A stretch of DNA of 64,000 nucleotides from a bacterium (lineage in GTDB: Bacteria; Bacteroidota; Bacteroidia; Cytophagales; Cyclobacteriaceae): positions 1 through 64,000 of the forward strand of contig JANSWY010000023.1 of assembly GCA_024743255.1 (NCBI GenBank), in the 5' to 3' direction. Shown here piece after piece: positions 51,182 to 60,566 of the stretch (positions are counted from its first letter, which is position 1; each line of letters starts with the position of its first letter). Both the position numbers and the translations under genes were made by a program. Under the pieces are notes generated by a model, which had not been told where the DNA came from, ran no database searches, and saw only the letters and a list, made by a program, of their open reading frames with translations.

Positions 51182-53554
51182 TTGAAAAAGCTAATCTCAT
51201 CATTATTCATTCTATTGATTGCGCAAATTTCAATTGCACAGAATAGTGAATTGAAAATCTCCGGTAACATTCAGGAGGCTAAAACTGGGAAAGTCGTTGA
51301 GTTTGCCACAATTGCTCTTGTGGATCCAGCTACCGCGAAACCTATCACTGGTGTTACTTCAGATTTGAATGGCGCATTCAACTTCACAACCACCGCAAGA
51401 AACTTTCAGATAGAGATTAGCTTCATTGGATTCAGGAAGAAAATTATAAGTGACTACAAAATCACAAATGGCTCAATAAATCTTGGCTCGGTTATTCTTG
51501 AAGTAAATGAAGAGGTCCTAGATGAGATCGTTGTGGAGGGAACTAAGTCTACAACTGAGTTTAAAATCGATAAGAGAGTATTTAATGTGGGTTCTGACCT
51601 TACCAGTTCTGGAGCTAGCGCTCTGGATGTGCTAAGTAATGTCCCATCAGTTGATGTAAATATTGAAGGACAGGTCAGTTTAAGAGGAAGCACAGGTGTT
51701 CAAATCCTTATTGACGGAAAACCTTCAGTTCTTACTTCTAGTGATAATGGAAATGCCTTGGGTACCATTACGGCCAGCATGATTGAAAGTGTGGAGGTAA
51801 TTACTAATCCCTCAGCAAAATATGAAGCAGAAGGAACATCAGGGATCATAAATATTATACTTAAAAAAGAAGACAAAAAAGGAACAAACGGATCAATCTC
51901 CGTGAATACTGGCACTCCACACAATCACAGTGTTGGGCTAAGTCTGAATCACAGAACAAATAATTTCAATCTCTTTACTCAGCTAGGTGTTGGATACAGG
52001 GAGCTCCCGAACTCCCGAAGATCAATCAATCGAAATTTGGTTACGGATACTACTATCTCAACCAACGGGAAAGAATACAGGAATGAGCAGTTTTATAATT
52101 TCATCCTTGGAACTGACTACTATATAAACGACAGAAACGTCATCACACTTTCTGGAAATTTTGCGCTTGAATTGGAAGATCAGCCTTCTACCACTACTTA
52201 TATCATGACACGGGGAGAGACATTCCTATCCGAGTGGGAAAGAACTGAAGAAACGGAGGCTACAAATCCAAAATATCAATTTGAGTTGCAATACAAAAGA
52301 GATTTCGCTGATCACAAGGACCACATACTCTTGTTTTCTGCAATTGGAAGCTTCTTTGGGAAGACTCAAAATTCAGAGTTTGTTAGTAGAACAGTGGAAG
52401 GAAGCTCTTTCAATGATTTAGATCAGCGAACAGCAACCTCCTTTAATGAAGGTAAATACACTTTCAAATTGGATTACACTAAACCTTTTACAAAAACATT
52501 TACACTTGAAACAGGTAGCCAGTATTTACTGAATGATGTTGGCAATGAATTTTCAGTAGAAGATTTGATCAATGGAACATGGGAACCGGATTTATCGCAG
52601 ACCAACAATTTTGAGTTTCAGCAAAATGTACTAGGAGTATACGCCACTGGTGCTTATGAATTGGACAATTGGGGACTTAAGCTTGGTCTAAGATTAGAGA
52701 ATACTGATTTGGATACTGAGCTAACTACTACTGGAGAAACCAATAGCAGAAACTACAATAACCTCTTCCCTACCGTGCATGCAAGTTATAAAATGTCTAA
52801 AATGCTTTCTCTACAGACTGGCTATTCGAAGAGAATCTATCGACCAAGGCTTTGGGATTTGAATCCATTCTTTAATATTAGGGACAACTTCAATATTAGA
52901 AGAGGGAACCCAAACCTTCAGCCGGAGTTTACTGATTCTTATGAATTAGGAGGAGTTTATGATGGATCAAAAATTTCTCTTAGCTCTACATTGTATTATA
53001 GATATACAACTGGAGTTATAGAAAGAGTATCCTTCTTTGAGAACAATGTCAATATCACTCAGCCAGAGAATATTGGTACTAACAAGGCAACTGGTTTAGA
53101 GATCAATACCAAATACGAGCCACTGAAATGGTTAGCATTATCAGGAGATTTCAACTATAACTTTTTTGACAGAGCCGGACTTTTGGAAGGTACAAGCATT
53201 GATTTCCAGGCAGAACAATGGACATCAAGAGCAAATGCAAAATTGAAACTACCAGCTGATCTGGATGTGGAAGTAACTGGTAATTACCGATCCAGTTTTG
53301 AAACAGTACAAGGTGAGATGTCCGATATGCTGTTTATGAATATTGGGGCAAGAAAAAAGATATTGGAAGGTAAGGGAGTAATTAATTTCAGCATCAGAGA
53401 TGTTTTTGCTTCCAGAATAAGAGAAAATACTGTGGAACAAACAGCATTTGAACTCTATAATAGATCTTTGAGAGGTACATTCTACACGCTTGGATTCAGC
53501 TTTGGTTTCGGGAAAGGAGAAGCGATGACTTATTCTGGAGGTAGAAGGAGATAG
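51182..53554 (+). CDS. TonB-dependent outer-membrane receptor (OMP beta-barrel family)
   Basis: 790 residues from a TTG start (signal peptide ending AQISIAQ). A CarboxypepD-reg-like domain (about 25-110; LKISGNIQEAKTGKVVEFAT) precedes a plug domain (about 120-230; SALDVLSNVPSVDVNIEGQV, IESVEVITNPSAKYEAEGTSG) and a beta-barrel ending in FTLGFSFGFGKGEAM. There is no SusD partner gene, so it is not a standard polysaccharide utilisation locus. Cargo unknown. It is divergent from the LytS/LytTR pair, which makes it a candidate target of that system. Confidence 0.92.
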   Translation: MKKLISSLFILLIAQISIAQNSELKISGNIQEAKTGKVVEFATIALVDPATAKPITGVTSDLNGAFNFTTTARNFQIEISFIGFRKKIISDYKITNGSINLGSVILEVNEEVLDEIVVEGTKSTTEFKIDKRVFNVGSDLTSSGASALDVLSNVPSVDVNIEGQVSLRGSTGVQILIDGKPSVLTSSDNGNALGTITASMIESVEVITNPSAKYEAEGTSGIINIILKKEDKKGTNGSISVNTGTPHNHSVGLSLNHRTNNFNLFTQLGVGYRELPNSRRSINRNLVTDTTISTNGKEYRNEQFYNFILGTDYYINDRNVITLSGNFALELEDQPSTTTYIMTRGETFLSEWERTEETEATNPKYQFELQYKRDFADHKDHILLFSAIGSFFGKTQNSEFVSRTVEGSSFNDLDQRTATSFNEGKYTFKLDYTKPFTKTFTLETGSQYLLNDVGNEFSVEDLINGTWEPDLSQTNNFEFQQNVLGVYATGAYELDNWGLKLGLRLENTDLDTELTTTGETNSRNYNNLFPTVHASYKMSKMLSLQTGYSKRIYRPRLWDLNPFFNIRDNFNIRRGNPNLQPEFTDSYELGGVYDGSKISLSSTLYYRYTTGVIERVSFFENNVNITQPENIGTNKATGLEINTKYEPLKWLALSGDFNYNFFDRAGLLEGTSIDFQAEQWTSRANAKLKLPADLDVEVTGNYRSSFETVQGEMSDMLFMNIGARKKILEGKGVINFSIRDVFASRIRENTVEQTAFELYNRSLRGTFYTLGFSFGFGKGEAMTYSGGRRR

Positions 53555-53633
53555 AGTTACTTTATTGAATCACGTTTAAAGTCTTAATCCATTGTGGATA
53601 GGTATAAACGACTTCAAACTCTACAGTTTCTGC

Positions 53634-54155
53634 CTATTTCTCAATTTCTGGGAGTTCATAGTAATTACCTATCAAAATGACCCTTTTCAAACTTTTAAGT
53701 TTTTCTATTTTGTGTAGTTCATCACTAATAGTCATTGCATTGTCTGAGATGTCCAGATATTCCAATTTTTCCAGTTTGTGAAGTTCATTTGGCAGTGTTT
53801 TTAAACCTACTTGGGAAATTGTTAAGACTTTGAGTTTCTTCAACTCCTTTACACTTTCTGGAAAGTGGCCAATTCTCATTTCTGGTTCAAATACTTTATT
53901 TCCATCACCTAACGAAGATAATGGTGGGCCCAATGTCCATCCATCTCTACAAACCACTCGAAGGACTTTTAATTCCTTGAATTCCCCAATTTCCTCTGGA
54001 ACATTCTCGAGATTTAGATTGCACAATGGCAAAACCAATGTATCTCCACTGATATGAGACTCTATCATTGTAATGTTCTGGTTTCTTCCGCAAGCTAGCA
54101 TTGAGACCAACCCAAATACCATCACAACTTTTATCAAACCAATTCTATTCATCAT
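53634..54155 (-). CDS. Leucine-rich-repeat lipoprotein
   Basis: About 173 residues from ATG 54155 (an upstream in-frame ATG at 54182 is possible). The signal peptide ends VSMLACGRN, giving a lipobox Cys. Four or five LRRs follow (LKVLRVV, LKVLTISQVGLKTLPNELHK, LEYLDISDNAMT, LKRVILIGN). The start codon lies 11 bp inside the preceding gene, so translation is coupled. Protein-binding role likely; partner unknown. Confidence 0.8.
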   Translation of the reverse strand: MMNRIGLIKVVMVFGLVSMLACGRNQNITMIESHISGDTLVLPLCNLNLENVPEEIGEFKELKVLRVVCRDGWTLGPPLSSLGDGNKVFEPEMRIGHFPESVKELKKLKVLTISQVGLKTLPNELHKLEKLEYLDISDNAMTISDELHKIEKLKSLKRVILIGNYYELPEIEK

Positions 54156-54516
54156 CCAATAAATTTTCCAATTCATCTTCATCCATCCATTCCTGGGTCT
54201 CCGGGAGCAATACTTCCTTCATCCATTCAAAAAGGTCTTTTGACTCTGAGATACTTGGATAACCTGGAGATTCTCGTTTCTTGGACCATGTCAGGTGAAC
54301 CGTTAGAACAGTAGATTGCGCAATTCCATCGATCACTTCAAATCCAGCAATATCATCATTGTCCTGTCTGGTGGCGAAGGGAAAGATATCATTTCCGGTT
54401 TCTCTTTGATATTCATTTCTGAAGGCCTGCTCCTCACCCGGTTCAAAGAAATCCCAGGGTGTGAGGCCTTCAAATTTGTGTGCTTGGAGCCAGCGGTATT
54501 CCAGTGGTAAGTCCAT
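54145..54516 (-). CDS. Small acidic hypothetical protein
   Basis: 123 residues from ATG 54516 (a GTG at 54540 is possible). Acidic and Trp-rich (RWLQAHKFEGLTPWDFF, FPFATRQDNDDIAGFEV, EWMDEDELENLL). The FATRQDNDDIAxF stretch recurs in small proteins of unknown function that sometimes look like immunity proteins, but I cannot name the family. Coupled to the LRR lipoprotein gene. Confidence 0.65.
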   Translation of the reverse strand: MDLPLEYRWLQAHKFEGLTPWDFFEPGEEQAFRNEYQRETGNDIFPFATRQDNDDIAGFEVIDGIAQSTVLTVHLTWSKKRESPGYPSISESKDLFEWMKEVLLPETQEWMDEDELENLLDDE

Positions 54517-54600
54517 ATCTAAACTTAAAATAAATTTCACAAAATGGTTCTTTCAATCCATCTAAATACTATATTCGCAACCCTCAAAAATTCAAGGGCC

Positions 54601-55959
54601 ATGAAAAACAAGATGCAACTGGATAAAGAACCCATATCTTCCTTGTTTTTCAAATACTACTTTCCTGCCCTAACAAGCATGTTATCCGTCACTGTACACC
54701 AGATTGTAGATGGACTGATTCTTGGTGAATATGTGGGTAAACATGGCGTTGCTGCTATTGGAATATTCGGACCTATCATTACAATATTTATTGCATTCAC
54801 ACTAATGCTTGTGATTGGTGGTGGTATTTCGATTAGCAGAAATTTAGGTTCTAACAATTACAATGAAGCTCAAAGAGTTTTTCAACACATTACATCATTA
54901 GCCATTGTAATTGGAATTTCAATTGCCATTATATTTCCTGGATTAACAACCTACATTGTTAGTAATCTGGTTGGCGCTGAGGACGCTCAGTTACTCAAAA
55001 GTGCAACTGACTATACATTCTGGGGCTTTTTATGGATCCCTTTGTTTCTGATTAGAATGATTTGGGGAATGACAATCAGCCATGACGGTGCTCCTAAAGT
55101 TTCGAGGAATGCTACTTTATTTGGTGTGACTGTGAATATAATCCTTGATGTTGTTCTGGTAATAGTGATTCCTCTTGGCACTGAAGGAGCTTCAATAGCT
55201 ACTGGAATAGCGGTACTGCTTTCAATGATTTACTTAGGCATTTATCTACTTAGAGGAAAAGGTCATCTAAGCTTGAGACAGTTCAAATTTACTTTCAAGC
55301 TAAAAGAATGGAAACAGCTTTATAAGTTCGGAATCCCATCATTTGTCTCTGAAATCTCATTTTCAGTGGGGATGTTAATCATTAATAAAAGTCTGGTGTC
55401 TTACGGTCCTTTAGCGGTTTCCGCCTTTGGAATTATCAATTATTTGAGTTTTATATTTCTAAGGTTATTCACGGCAGCAATGGTTTCTGCTATCCCGATC
55501 ATGTCATTCAACATTGGGGCTAAACTGCCTGAAAGGGTTATTCAAACTTTGAAATTCAGTCTAGGTTTTTGTCTTATTCTCGGGACTTTAGTTAGTGTAG
55601 TTGGATTTGCTTTGCCTGAAGAATTGCTAAGTTTATTTTCAAGTAATGAACCCACGGAGTTCATGAAAATAGGAACAGAAGGTTTTGGTTGGTACTTCCT
55701 TTTGTTTACAACCGCCGGAGCTAATTATATATTAGGAGCGTTCTTGCAAAGTACTGGAAAAACTACATTGGCAATCATACTTTATCTTCTTAAAGGTTTA
55801 GTCCTGGTGTTAGGTTTTATAGTAATTTTGGACTCCAACACATTGGGAGTTTGGCTGTCTCGACCTTTGGCAGAAATCGGTTCCTTTATCTTAATAATTG
55901 TATTCACACTAATTCTATCGAAAAAGTATTTTCATGCAGATTCGATTATTAAGAGTTAG
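54601..55959 (+). CDS. MATE-family efflux transporter
   Basis: 452 residues from ATG 54601 (MKNKMQLDKEPISSLFFKYY); the frame is open to 54544 but that start adds an unlikely tail. About 12 membrane helices in two similar halves, with family motifs MLSVTVHQIVDGLILGEYVG and LRLFTAAMVSAIPIMSFNIGA. It exports drugs or metabolites using an ion gradient. It ends 3 bp from the convergent lgt gene. Confidence 0.9.
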   Translation: MKNKMQLDKEPISSLFFKYYFPALTSMLSVTVHQIVDGLILGEYVGKHGVAAIGIFGPIITIFIAFTLMLVIGGGISISRNLGSNNYNEAQRVFQHITSLAIVIGISIAIIFPGLTTYIVSNLVGAEDAQLLKSATDYTFWGFLWIPLFLIRMIWGMTISHDGAPKVSRNATLFGVTVNIILDVVLVIVIPLGTEGASIATGIAVLLSMIYLGIYLLRGKGHLSLRQFKFTFKLKEWKQLYKFGIPSFVSEISFSVGMLIINKSLVSYGPLAVSAFGIINYLSFIFLRLFTAAMVSAIPIMSFNIGAKLPERVIQTLKFSLGFCLILGTLVSVVGFALPEELLSLFSSNEPTEFMKIGTEGFGWYFLLFTTAGANYILGAFLQSTGKTTLAIILYLLKGLVLVLGFIVILDSNTLGVWLSRPLAEIGSFILIIVFTLILSKKYFHADSIIKS

Positions 55960-55962
55960 TTT

Positions 55963-56781
55963 CTATTCTGATAACTGAGGCTTCTTCCGTAAACCATTCA
56001 CTAAAAGAAACACACCAACCATTGCTAAAGGAATGCTTAACATCTGCCCCATATTCAATGCAAGGCCTTCTTCAAATTGGACCTGATTCTCTTTTAGAAA
56101 CTCTATTAGAAAGCGTTGTGAAAAGATCATCGATATGCTTAGTCCAGCTAAAAATCCTGTCGCGTTTCTGTATTTAGGAATTCTCCAGATAAAATAAAGT
56201 AAAGTACCCAAGCCAAAGTAAAACAATGCTTCATACAATTGTGCAGGATGTCTTGGAGTCTGATCTATTCTGGTAAAAATAAAAGCCCATGGAACATTGG
56301 ATGGAATGCCGACTATTTCTGAGTTCATAAGATTTCCAACTCGAATGCAGCCACCTAAAAATGCTCCCGCAATTGCTAATCTATCCAAGAGCCATAAATA
56401 TCCTCGTTTGAATTTTCTATGGTACAAATAAAGTCCAAGTAGAGCTCCAAAAACTCCACCATGACTTGCTAATCCTGCCAGACCGGTAAACTGAAAACTG
56501 GGCTTAATTCTAATTGGTAGAATCTCAATAGGATTGGCCAGATAATGCATTGGGTCATAAAATAGTATGTGACCAAGTCGCGCCCCAATTACTCCACCAA
56601 CCATCACATAAATTACAAGTCGCTCAATTTCATCAACTGGTAAGCTCTCTTTTTTGTAGAATCTGATCATGATATTGTACCCAACAATCACACCAGTTAC
56701 CCAACTAAGACCATACCACCTCAAATACTCAAACCCAGAAAAAATCCTTGGATCTACATCCCATATAATAAATGAACTCAT
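55963..56781 (-). CDS. lgt: Prolipoprotein diacylglyceryl transferase
   Basis: 272 residues from ATG 56781; an upstream TTG (56793) is less likely. About seven membrane helices. Conserved Lgt features are LRWYGLSWVTGV near the start, HGGVFGALLG (catalytic region), the signature GGCIRVGNLMNSEIVG, RHPAQLYEA and the late Arg in QRFLIEFLKENQ. It transfers diacylglycerol from phosphatidylglycerol to the lipobox Cys of prolipoproteins, including several encoded in this window. Confidence 0.93.
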   Translation of the reverse strand: MSSFIIWDVDPRIFSGFEYLRWYGLSWVTGVIVGYNIMIRFYKKESLPVDEIERLVIYVMVGGVIGARLGHILFYDPMHYLANPIEILPIRIKPSFQFTGLAGLASHGGVFGALLGLYLYHRKFKRGYLWLLDRLAIAGAFLGGCIRVGNLMNSEIVGIPSNVPWAFIFTRIDQTPRHPAQLYEALFYFGLGTLLYFIWRIPKYRNATGFLAGLSISMIFSQRFLIEFLKENQVQFEEGLALNMGQMLSIPLAMVGVFLLVNGLRKKPQLSE

Positions 56782-56966
56782 CCGCCCTGACAAATCATAA
56801 TTATTGCTAAAACCATCACCAGATTCCCGACAAACCTTTTTACTCTAAGGTCAGTTTTATCCACTTCACCTTCTATGATTGCAAGTATCTCACTGCTACT
56901 ACATCTATTGATTGAGTTCAGGAATTTATATTGGTGCCAACTATTTTTAAGATCTTCTAACTGCAT
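56778..56966 (-). CDS. Short partner of the ECF sigma factor, possibly a truncated anti-sigma-like protein
   Basis: 62 residues: a charged N-terminus (QLEDLKNSWHQYKFLN) and the start of a hydrophobic helix (VGNLVMVLAIIMICQGG). Bacteroidota ECF genes are often followed by a longer LEDLKxxWxxxK-type membrane protein. This one stops inside its first membrane helix, and the lgt start lies just beyond. It overlaps the sigma gene by 20 bases. It may be a remnant or a genuine mini-protein. Confidence 0.55.
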   Translation of the reverse strand: MQLEDLKNSWHQYKFLNSINRCSSSEILAIIEGEVDKTDLRVKRFVGNLVMVLAIIMICQGG

Positions 56967-57447
56967 CTGAAGTTTGATTATACTTTAATTTCAATTGGGA
57001 TTTGATTCTGTTTAGACGCGTACTTACATTGGTTGGAGTTATTTCAAGAATTTCAGCTATTTCCTTGTTCCTATATCCTTCCAGGAACAATACTACCAGT
57101 GCTTTATCATCTTCATTGAGTTGCTGAATAATAATATTCAACAATTCTTTATTGTCATCAGTTAAAGGTATGGCAACTGCTAAATTTCCATCTAGCCGGT
57201 CGTGAGAAACAGATTTCTTTAATTTTCTAATTTTATTAAGAATAGTTCTAATACTAATAGTATAAACCCAGGTGTTTAATTCCGAATCTCCTCTAAAAGA
57301 ATCGAAAGATTTCCATAATTGTAGAATTACATCCTGGAATGCGTCCTTTTGATCCTCTGAATCCGGAAAATAGACTCTGCATAGACTTAGGATAATACCT
57401 TTACTATTTTCAATTGATTTTAAGAAATGCTGCTTCTTTAGTTCCAT
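56947..57447 (-). CDS. ECF RNA polymerase sigma factor
   Basis: 166 residues. Region 2: DQKDAFQDVILQLWKSFDSFRG and LNTWVYTISIRTILNKIRK. Region 4: DDKALVVLFLEGYRNKEIAEIL, ITPTNVSTRLNRIKSQLK. No FecR/SusD-type anti-sigma gene is present; the only partner is the 62-residue protein overlapping its 3' end. Confidence 0.92.
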   Translation of the reverse strand: MELKKQHFLKSIENSKGIILSLCRVYFPDSEDQKDAFQDVILQLWKSFDSFRGDSELNTWVYTISIRTILNKIRKLKKSVSHDRLDGNLAVAIPLTDDNKELLNIIIQQLNEDDKALVVLFLEGYRNKEIAEILEITPTNVSTRLNRIKSQLKLKYNQTSDAVRRS

Positions 57448-57543
57448 TCCCTCAATGCTACATTATTTATACAGTATTAGTGGCAGGAAATTTAAAAATG
57501 TCACATCTGAATGAAATTTTATAGAATTCTTATCATCAAGTAA

Positions 57544-60444
57544 CTAAAACTCTAAAATGTAATCCATTAGGTTATCCTTAGTATCAAGATCCATCTTCTT
57601 TCTGATCCGATACCTTAAAGCTTCTATTCCACGGTATGAGATACCCATCAAAGGGGCAATCTCTTTTGATGCCAGATTCAATCTCAAATAGGCGCATAGT
57701 CTTATATCCCTTGCCGTAAGAGCCGGATGTACTTGTTTGATTCTTTTGATAAAATCATCATGCAGGTCGTTGAAATGTTGTTCAAATTGCTCCCAATTCT
57801 TTTCTTCATTTATTAGCTCCTTTAGAAACTTAGAAACCTTAGCCAATTGCATCTGAGCCGTCTTATCTTTTATGGTGTCAATTAATTCAATCTGCTCCAA
57901 TACTTTCATTATTGACTCATTTTGATGCGCACTATGTAATGTAGAAGAAGCTAGCTCCCTACTTTTAAATTCAACCTCAGACTTGAGCTTCTCCATCTGT
58001 AATTGAATCATTTGCTGTTCAGTTTTCTCGTTTTGCCTAATAAGCTCTGCCCTTTGCCTTCTTATTTCCTGTATTTGCTTGAATTTATAAGCCTGAAGTC
58101 TCATTATTCTTATCTTCCAAAGACTGTATAGAATCACTAACAACACCAGGAAATAGACCACTTTCATGTAGATAGTTCTATACCACGGAGGAAGGATTGT
58201 AAATTGAAAAGTATCGACCTCACCCAACTGCCCATATATGTTTTGTGACTCCACATGGAAAGTGTAGGTGCCTTCTTTTAGATTGGTAAATTCTCTGTTG
58301 GATGCATTTGACCAGGTAGTCCAATCCTTATCATACCCATCCAAATAGGTTCTAAACAATAAGTTCTCAGGACGATCAAAAAATGAAGCAGAGTAGTTCA
58401 ATTTTATTGCATTGAGATTAAACGGTATTTGCTGAATAAACTCAGCTGGCAGTTCTTTAGTGTCAAATCTTAGTGGATGACCATAAATAATAGAATCCTT
58501 GGCATTTGTGCATAACACTCTGCTAATGTTTGTATAGAACTTATGATTCTTAATATTCCCTTTCTTGTATATTATCAGTCCATCTTTAGCACCAATGAAT
58601 AACTGATCTTCGTAAAAATTAATAGATTCAAACGCAGGAATCAACTCACCTCTTAGCTTCTGAAAAGGAATAGTTTGTGTTTCATATGAATTACTTCCTT
58701 CTTTAATAATTCCAATTTCATCCTCATTGTCCAGCCCTTTCACGAAAAAGAGATCTCCATTGGGCGTTTCTACTAACCTCCTAATCAACTGATTATTTCC
58801 CAAAAGATTTTGATAGTGCTCATCAGGAACAATTCTATCTTGAGACACATCGTATTTGTAAATCCCAAACTGTGTCCCAAATAGTAATTTATCTCTTAGT
58901 AAAAACAGGTTGTTCCAATTTCTATCCGGCAAGCCTTTTGTCTCATCGTATAAATCTACTTTTAAGATCTTATTGAAATCCTCGCTTAATTGTATCTTAA
59001 AAATGCCCTTATACCCATGTCCAACCCATAAATAGCCATCCGGCCCAATTACCATTTCTCTCGCTGTTTCGTCAAATCCTTCGAGTCGATGGCTAACATG
59101 CCATTTTGTACCTTTTCTTAAAAGAACGAAAATACCATTGTAGCTTCCTTGTAGCAATAAATTATCCCGACCTGGGACAGGTATAAATTGCCAAGCTCCA
59201 TTTTGCAGTTCATTTACTGGAATCACCCTATCCCCTACTATCTCGTAAGCACCATCATGATTCCCAACTAATAGTTGATTGTGCAGTAAAGTTAAATTCC
59301 AAGTATGAGATTCAGTAGACTCAATAAATTGAAACGATTCATGTTTGTTGTTTAATGGCTGATAGGAAACACCTTGATTAGTTGCTATGTAAATATTGTC
59401 TTGGAAAATTAATGAGCTATAGACTGAACCACTTAAGTTGGAACGATCATCCAGATAGTAAAAGTCCGAACCAATCTCCACATAGGAAATTCCATTTCCC
59501 AATGCGAGCCATAAATTCTCACTCTCATCTTCCAATATTCCAGTAACTGTATTGTTCCTTAAGCCATTTTTCTTATTAATGTTTAATACTATCTCACCAA
59601 CCTCATTTACCAATATCAGGCCATCTTTTACTGTCCCAATAGCTATATTTCCATTTGTCAAGTGCTTTGCTTTATTGACTTTCACATTATTCAATGAGCC
59701 ATTAAGTTCAGTATTCCAATCTTTTAATAATCCATTTGAATATTGTAAAACACCATGTTCCTTCGTGAAAATGATTATGGAATTTGATTGTGCGTCAAGG
59801 AATCTTATTTCAGAATCAGATAGGTTTTGTGTGCCCTTGATAACCTCCCAAGAACCTGTTTTAGAGAGCTTTTTCAGTGGACCATTTCTTTCTTGAATAT
59901 ATAGTTCACCATTCAGTTTTTGTGAAAACACTATTTGATTGGGATAGCTGAGAACTGTTACATTACTACCGTCATATATGTATATTTTGTAATCTGTGAA
60001 ATAATAGATTTCATTTCCTAGAACGATAATGTTCCAAACGAGACCATATTGTTTGTGTTCCTCAGGTAAAAGAGAATTTAAAGACTGATAGTTGATTTGG
60101 CCTAACTTGTTTTGAACTGAATAACCCATGTCTCCTTCAGCTCCGATGTATATAACATCATTTATATCTAAAGCAAGCGAGGTAATGTTGCTCCGATTAT
60201 CAGGCTCCAGAACGAGATCCCAGTTACTGCCATCAAAACAAATTAAACCATAGTTGTTGGCAAAATACACTTTGCCTCTGGGACCTTTGATAGCGGCCCA
60301 ATTCATAGTAGCGGCTTTGTAGTCGTTTTTTGAGAAGTTAAGAATCTTGGGAAGTCCTAGTCTGGTCTGGGCTCCAAGTTGAATAGTTGCTATTAGAGAA
60401 AATGTTAATAGCAAAAATCTGTTCACAACTTCTCGTTGGATCAT
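57544..60444 (-). CDS. Two-component-like propeller sensor with LuxR-type HTH (one-component regulator)
   Basis: 966 residues with a signal peptide ending IATIQLGAQ. A periplasmic beta-propeller with Reg_prop-type repeats (about 30-660; NGLRNNTVTGILEDESENLWLA) is followed by a Y_Y_Y domain (about 665-750; FRTYLDGYDKDWTTWS, EGTYTFHVESQNIYG). Then come one membrane helix (about 757-775), a long coiled coil and a C-terminal LuxR-like HTH (about 900-966; LTARDIRLCAYLRLNLASKE, YRGIEALRYRIRKKMDL). No kinase domain is present, so the HTH is directly tethered to the sensor. Family members sense glycans. The GH26-like lipoprotein gene just upstream on the same strand is a plausible target. Confidence 0.9.
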   Translation of the reverse strand: MIQREVVNRFLLLTFSLIATIQLGAQTRLGLPKILNFSKNDYKAATMNWAAIKGPRGKVYFANNYGLICFDGSNWDLVLEPDNRSNITSLALDINDVIYIGAEGDMGYSVQNKLGQINYQSLNSLLPEEHKQYGLVWNIIVLGNEIYYFTDYKIYIYDGSNVTVLSYPNQIVFSQKLNGELYIQERNGPLKKLSKTGSWEVIKGTQNLSDSEIRFLDAQSNSIIIFTKEHGVLQYSNGLLKDWNTELNGSLNNVKVNKAKHLTNGNIAIGTVKDGLILVNEVGEIVLNINKKNGLRNNTVTGILEDESENLWLALGNGISYVEIGSDFYYLDDRSNLSGSVYSSLIFQDNIYIATNQGVSYQPLNNKHESFQFIESTESHTWNLTLLHNQLLVGNHDGAYEIVGDRVIPVNELQNGAWQFIPVPGRDNLLLQGSYNGIFVLLRKGTKWHVSHRLEGFDETAREMVIGPDGYLWVGHGYKGIFKIQLSEDFNKILKVDLYDETKGLPDRNWNNLFLLRDKLLFGTQFGIYKYDVSQDRIVPDEHYQNLLGNNQLIRRLVETPNGDLFFVKGLDNEDEIGIIKEGSNSYETQTIPFQKLRGELIPAFESINFYEDQLFIGAKDGLIIYKKGNIKNHKFYTNISRVLCTNAKDSIIYGHPLRFDTKELPAEFIQQIPFNLNAIKLNYSASFFDRPENLLFRTYLDGYDKDWTTWSNASNREFTNLKEGTYTFHVESQNIYGQLGEVDTFQFTILPPWYRTIYMKVVYFLVLLVILYSLWKIRIMRLQAYKFKQIQEIRRQRAELIRQNEKTEQQMIQLQMEKLKSEVEFKSRELASSTLHSAHQNESIMKVLEQIELIDTIKDKTAQMQLAKVSKFLKELINEEKNWEQFEQHFNDLHDDFIKRIKQVHPALTARDIRLCAYLRLNLASKEIAPLMGISYRGIEALRYRIRKKMDLDTKDNLMDYILEF

Positions 60445-60514
60445 TTTATATAGGCTAGCATGTTACACTTTGCGCCTCACTCTCACTCTATGAAGCGTAA
60501 TTATTTCATTTCAA

Positions 60515-60552
60515 ATAAAAACAGAAGCCTGAAGACAAACAAACTTCAGACT
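60515..60552 (-). terminator. Rho-independent terminator after the GH26-like lipoprotein gene
   Basis: AGCCTGAAG (60526-60534) pairs with CTTCAGACT (60544-60552) with one mismatch. On the minus strand a T-rich run (TGTTTTTATTT) follows. It is 15 bp past the stop of the gene at 60567. Confidence 0.75.
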
Positions 60553-60566
60553 CCTGATGTAAGCAA

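Noticed and set aside
51182-53554. Treating the TonB-dependent receptor as part of a SusCD polysaccharide utilisation locus
   Set aside because: No SusD-like gene follows, and the receptor is of the OMP beta-barrel family rather than SusC type.
53574-53619. Imperfect inverted repeat GTTTAAAGTC / GACTTCAAAC after the TonB-dependent receptor gene
   Set aside because: One mismatch, a 26-base loop and no T-tract; too weak to call a terminator.
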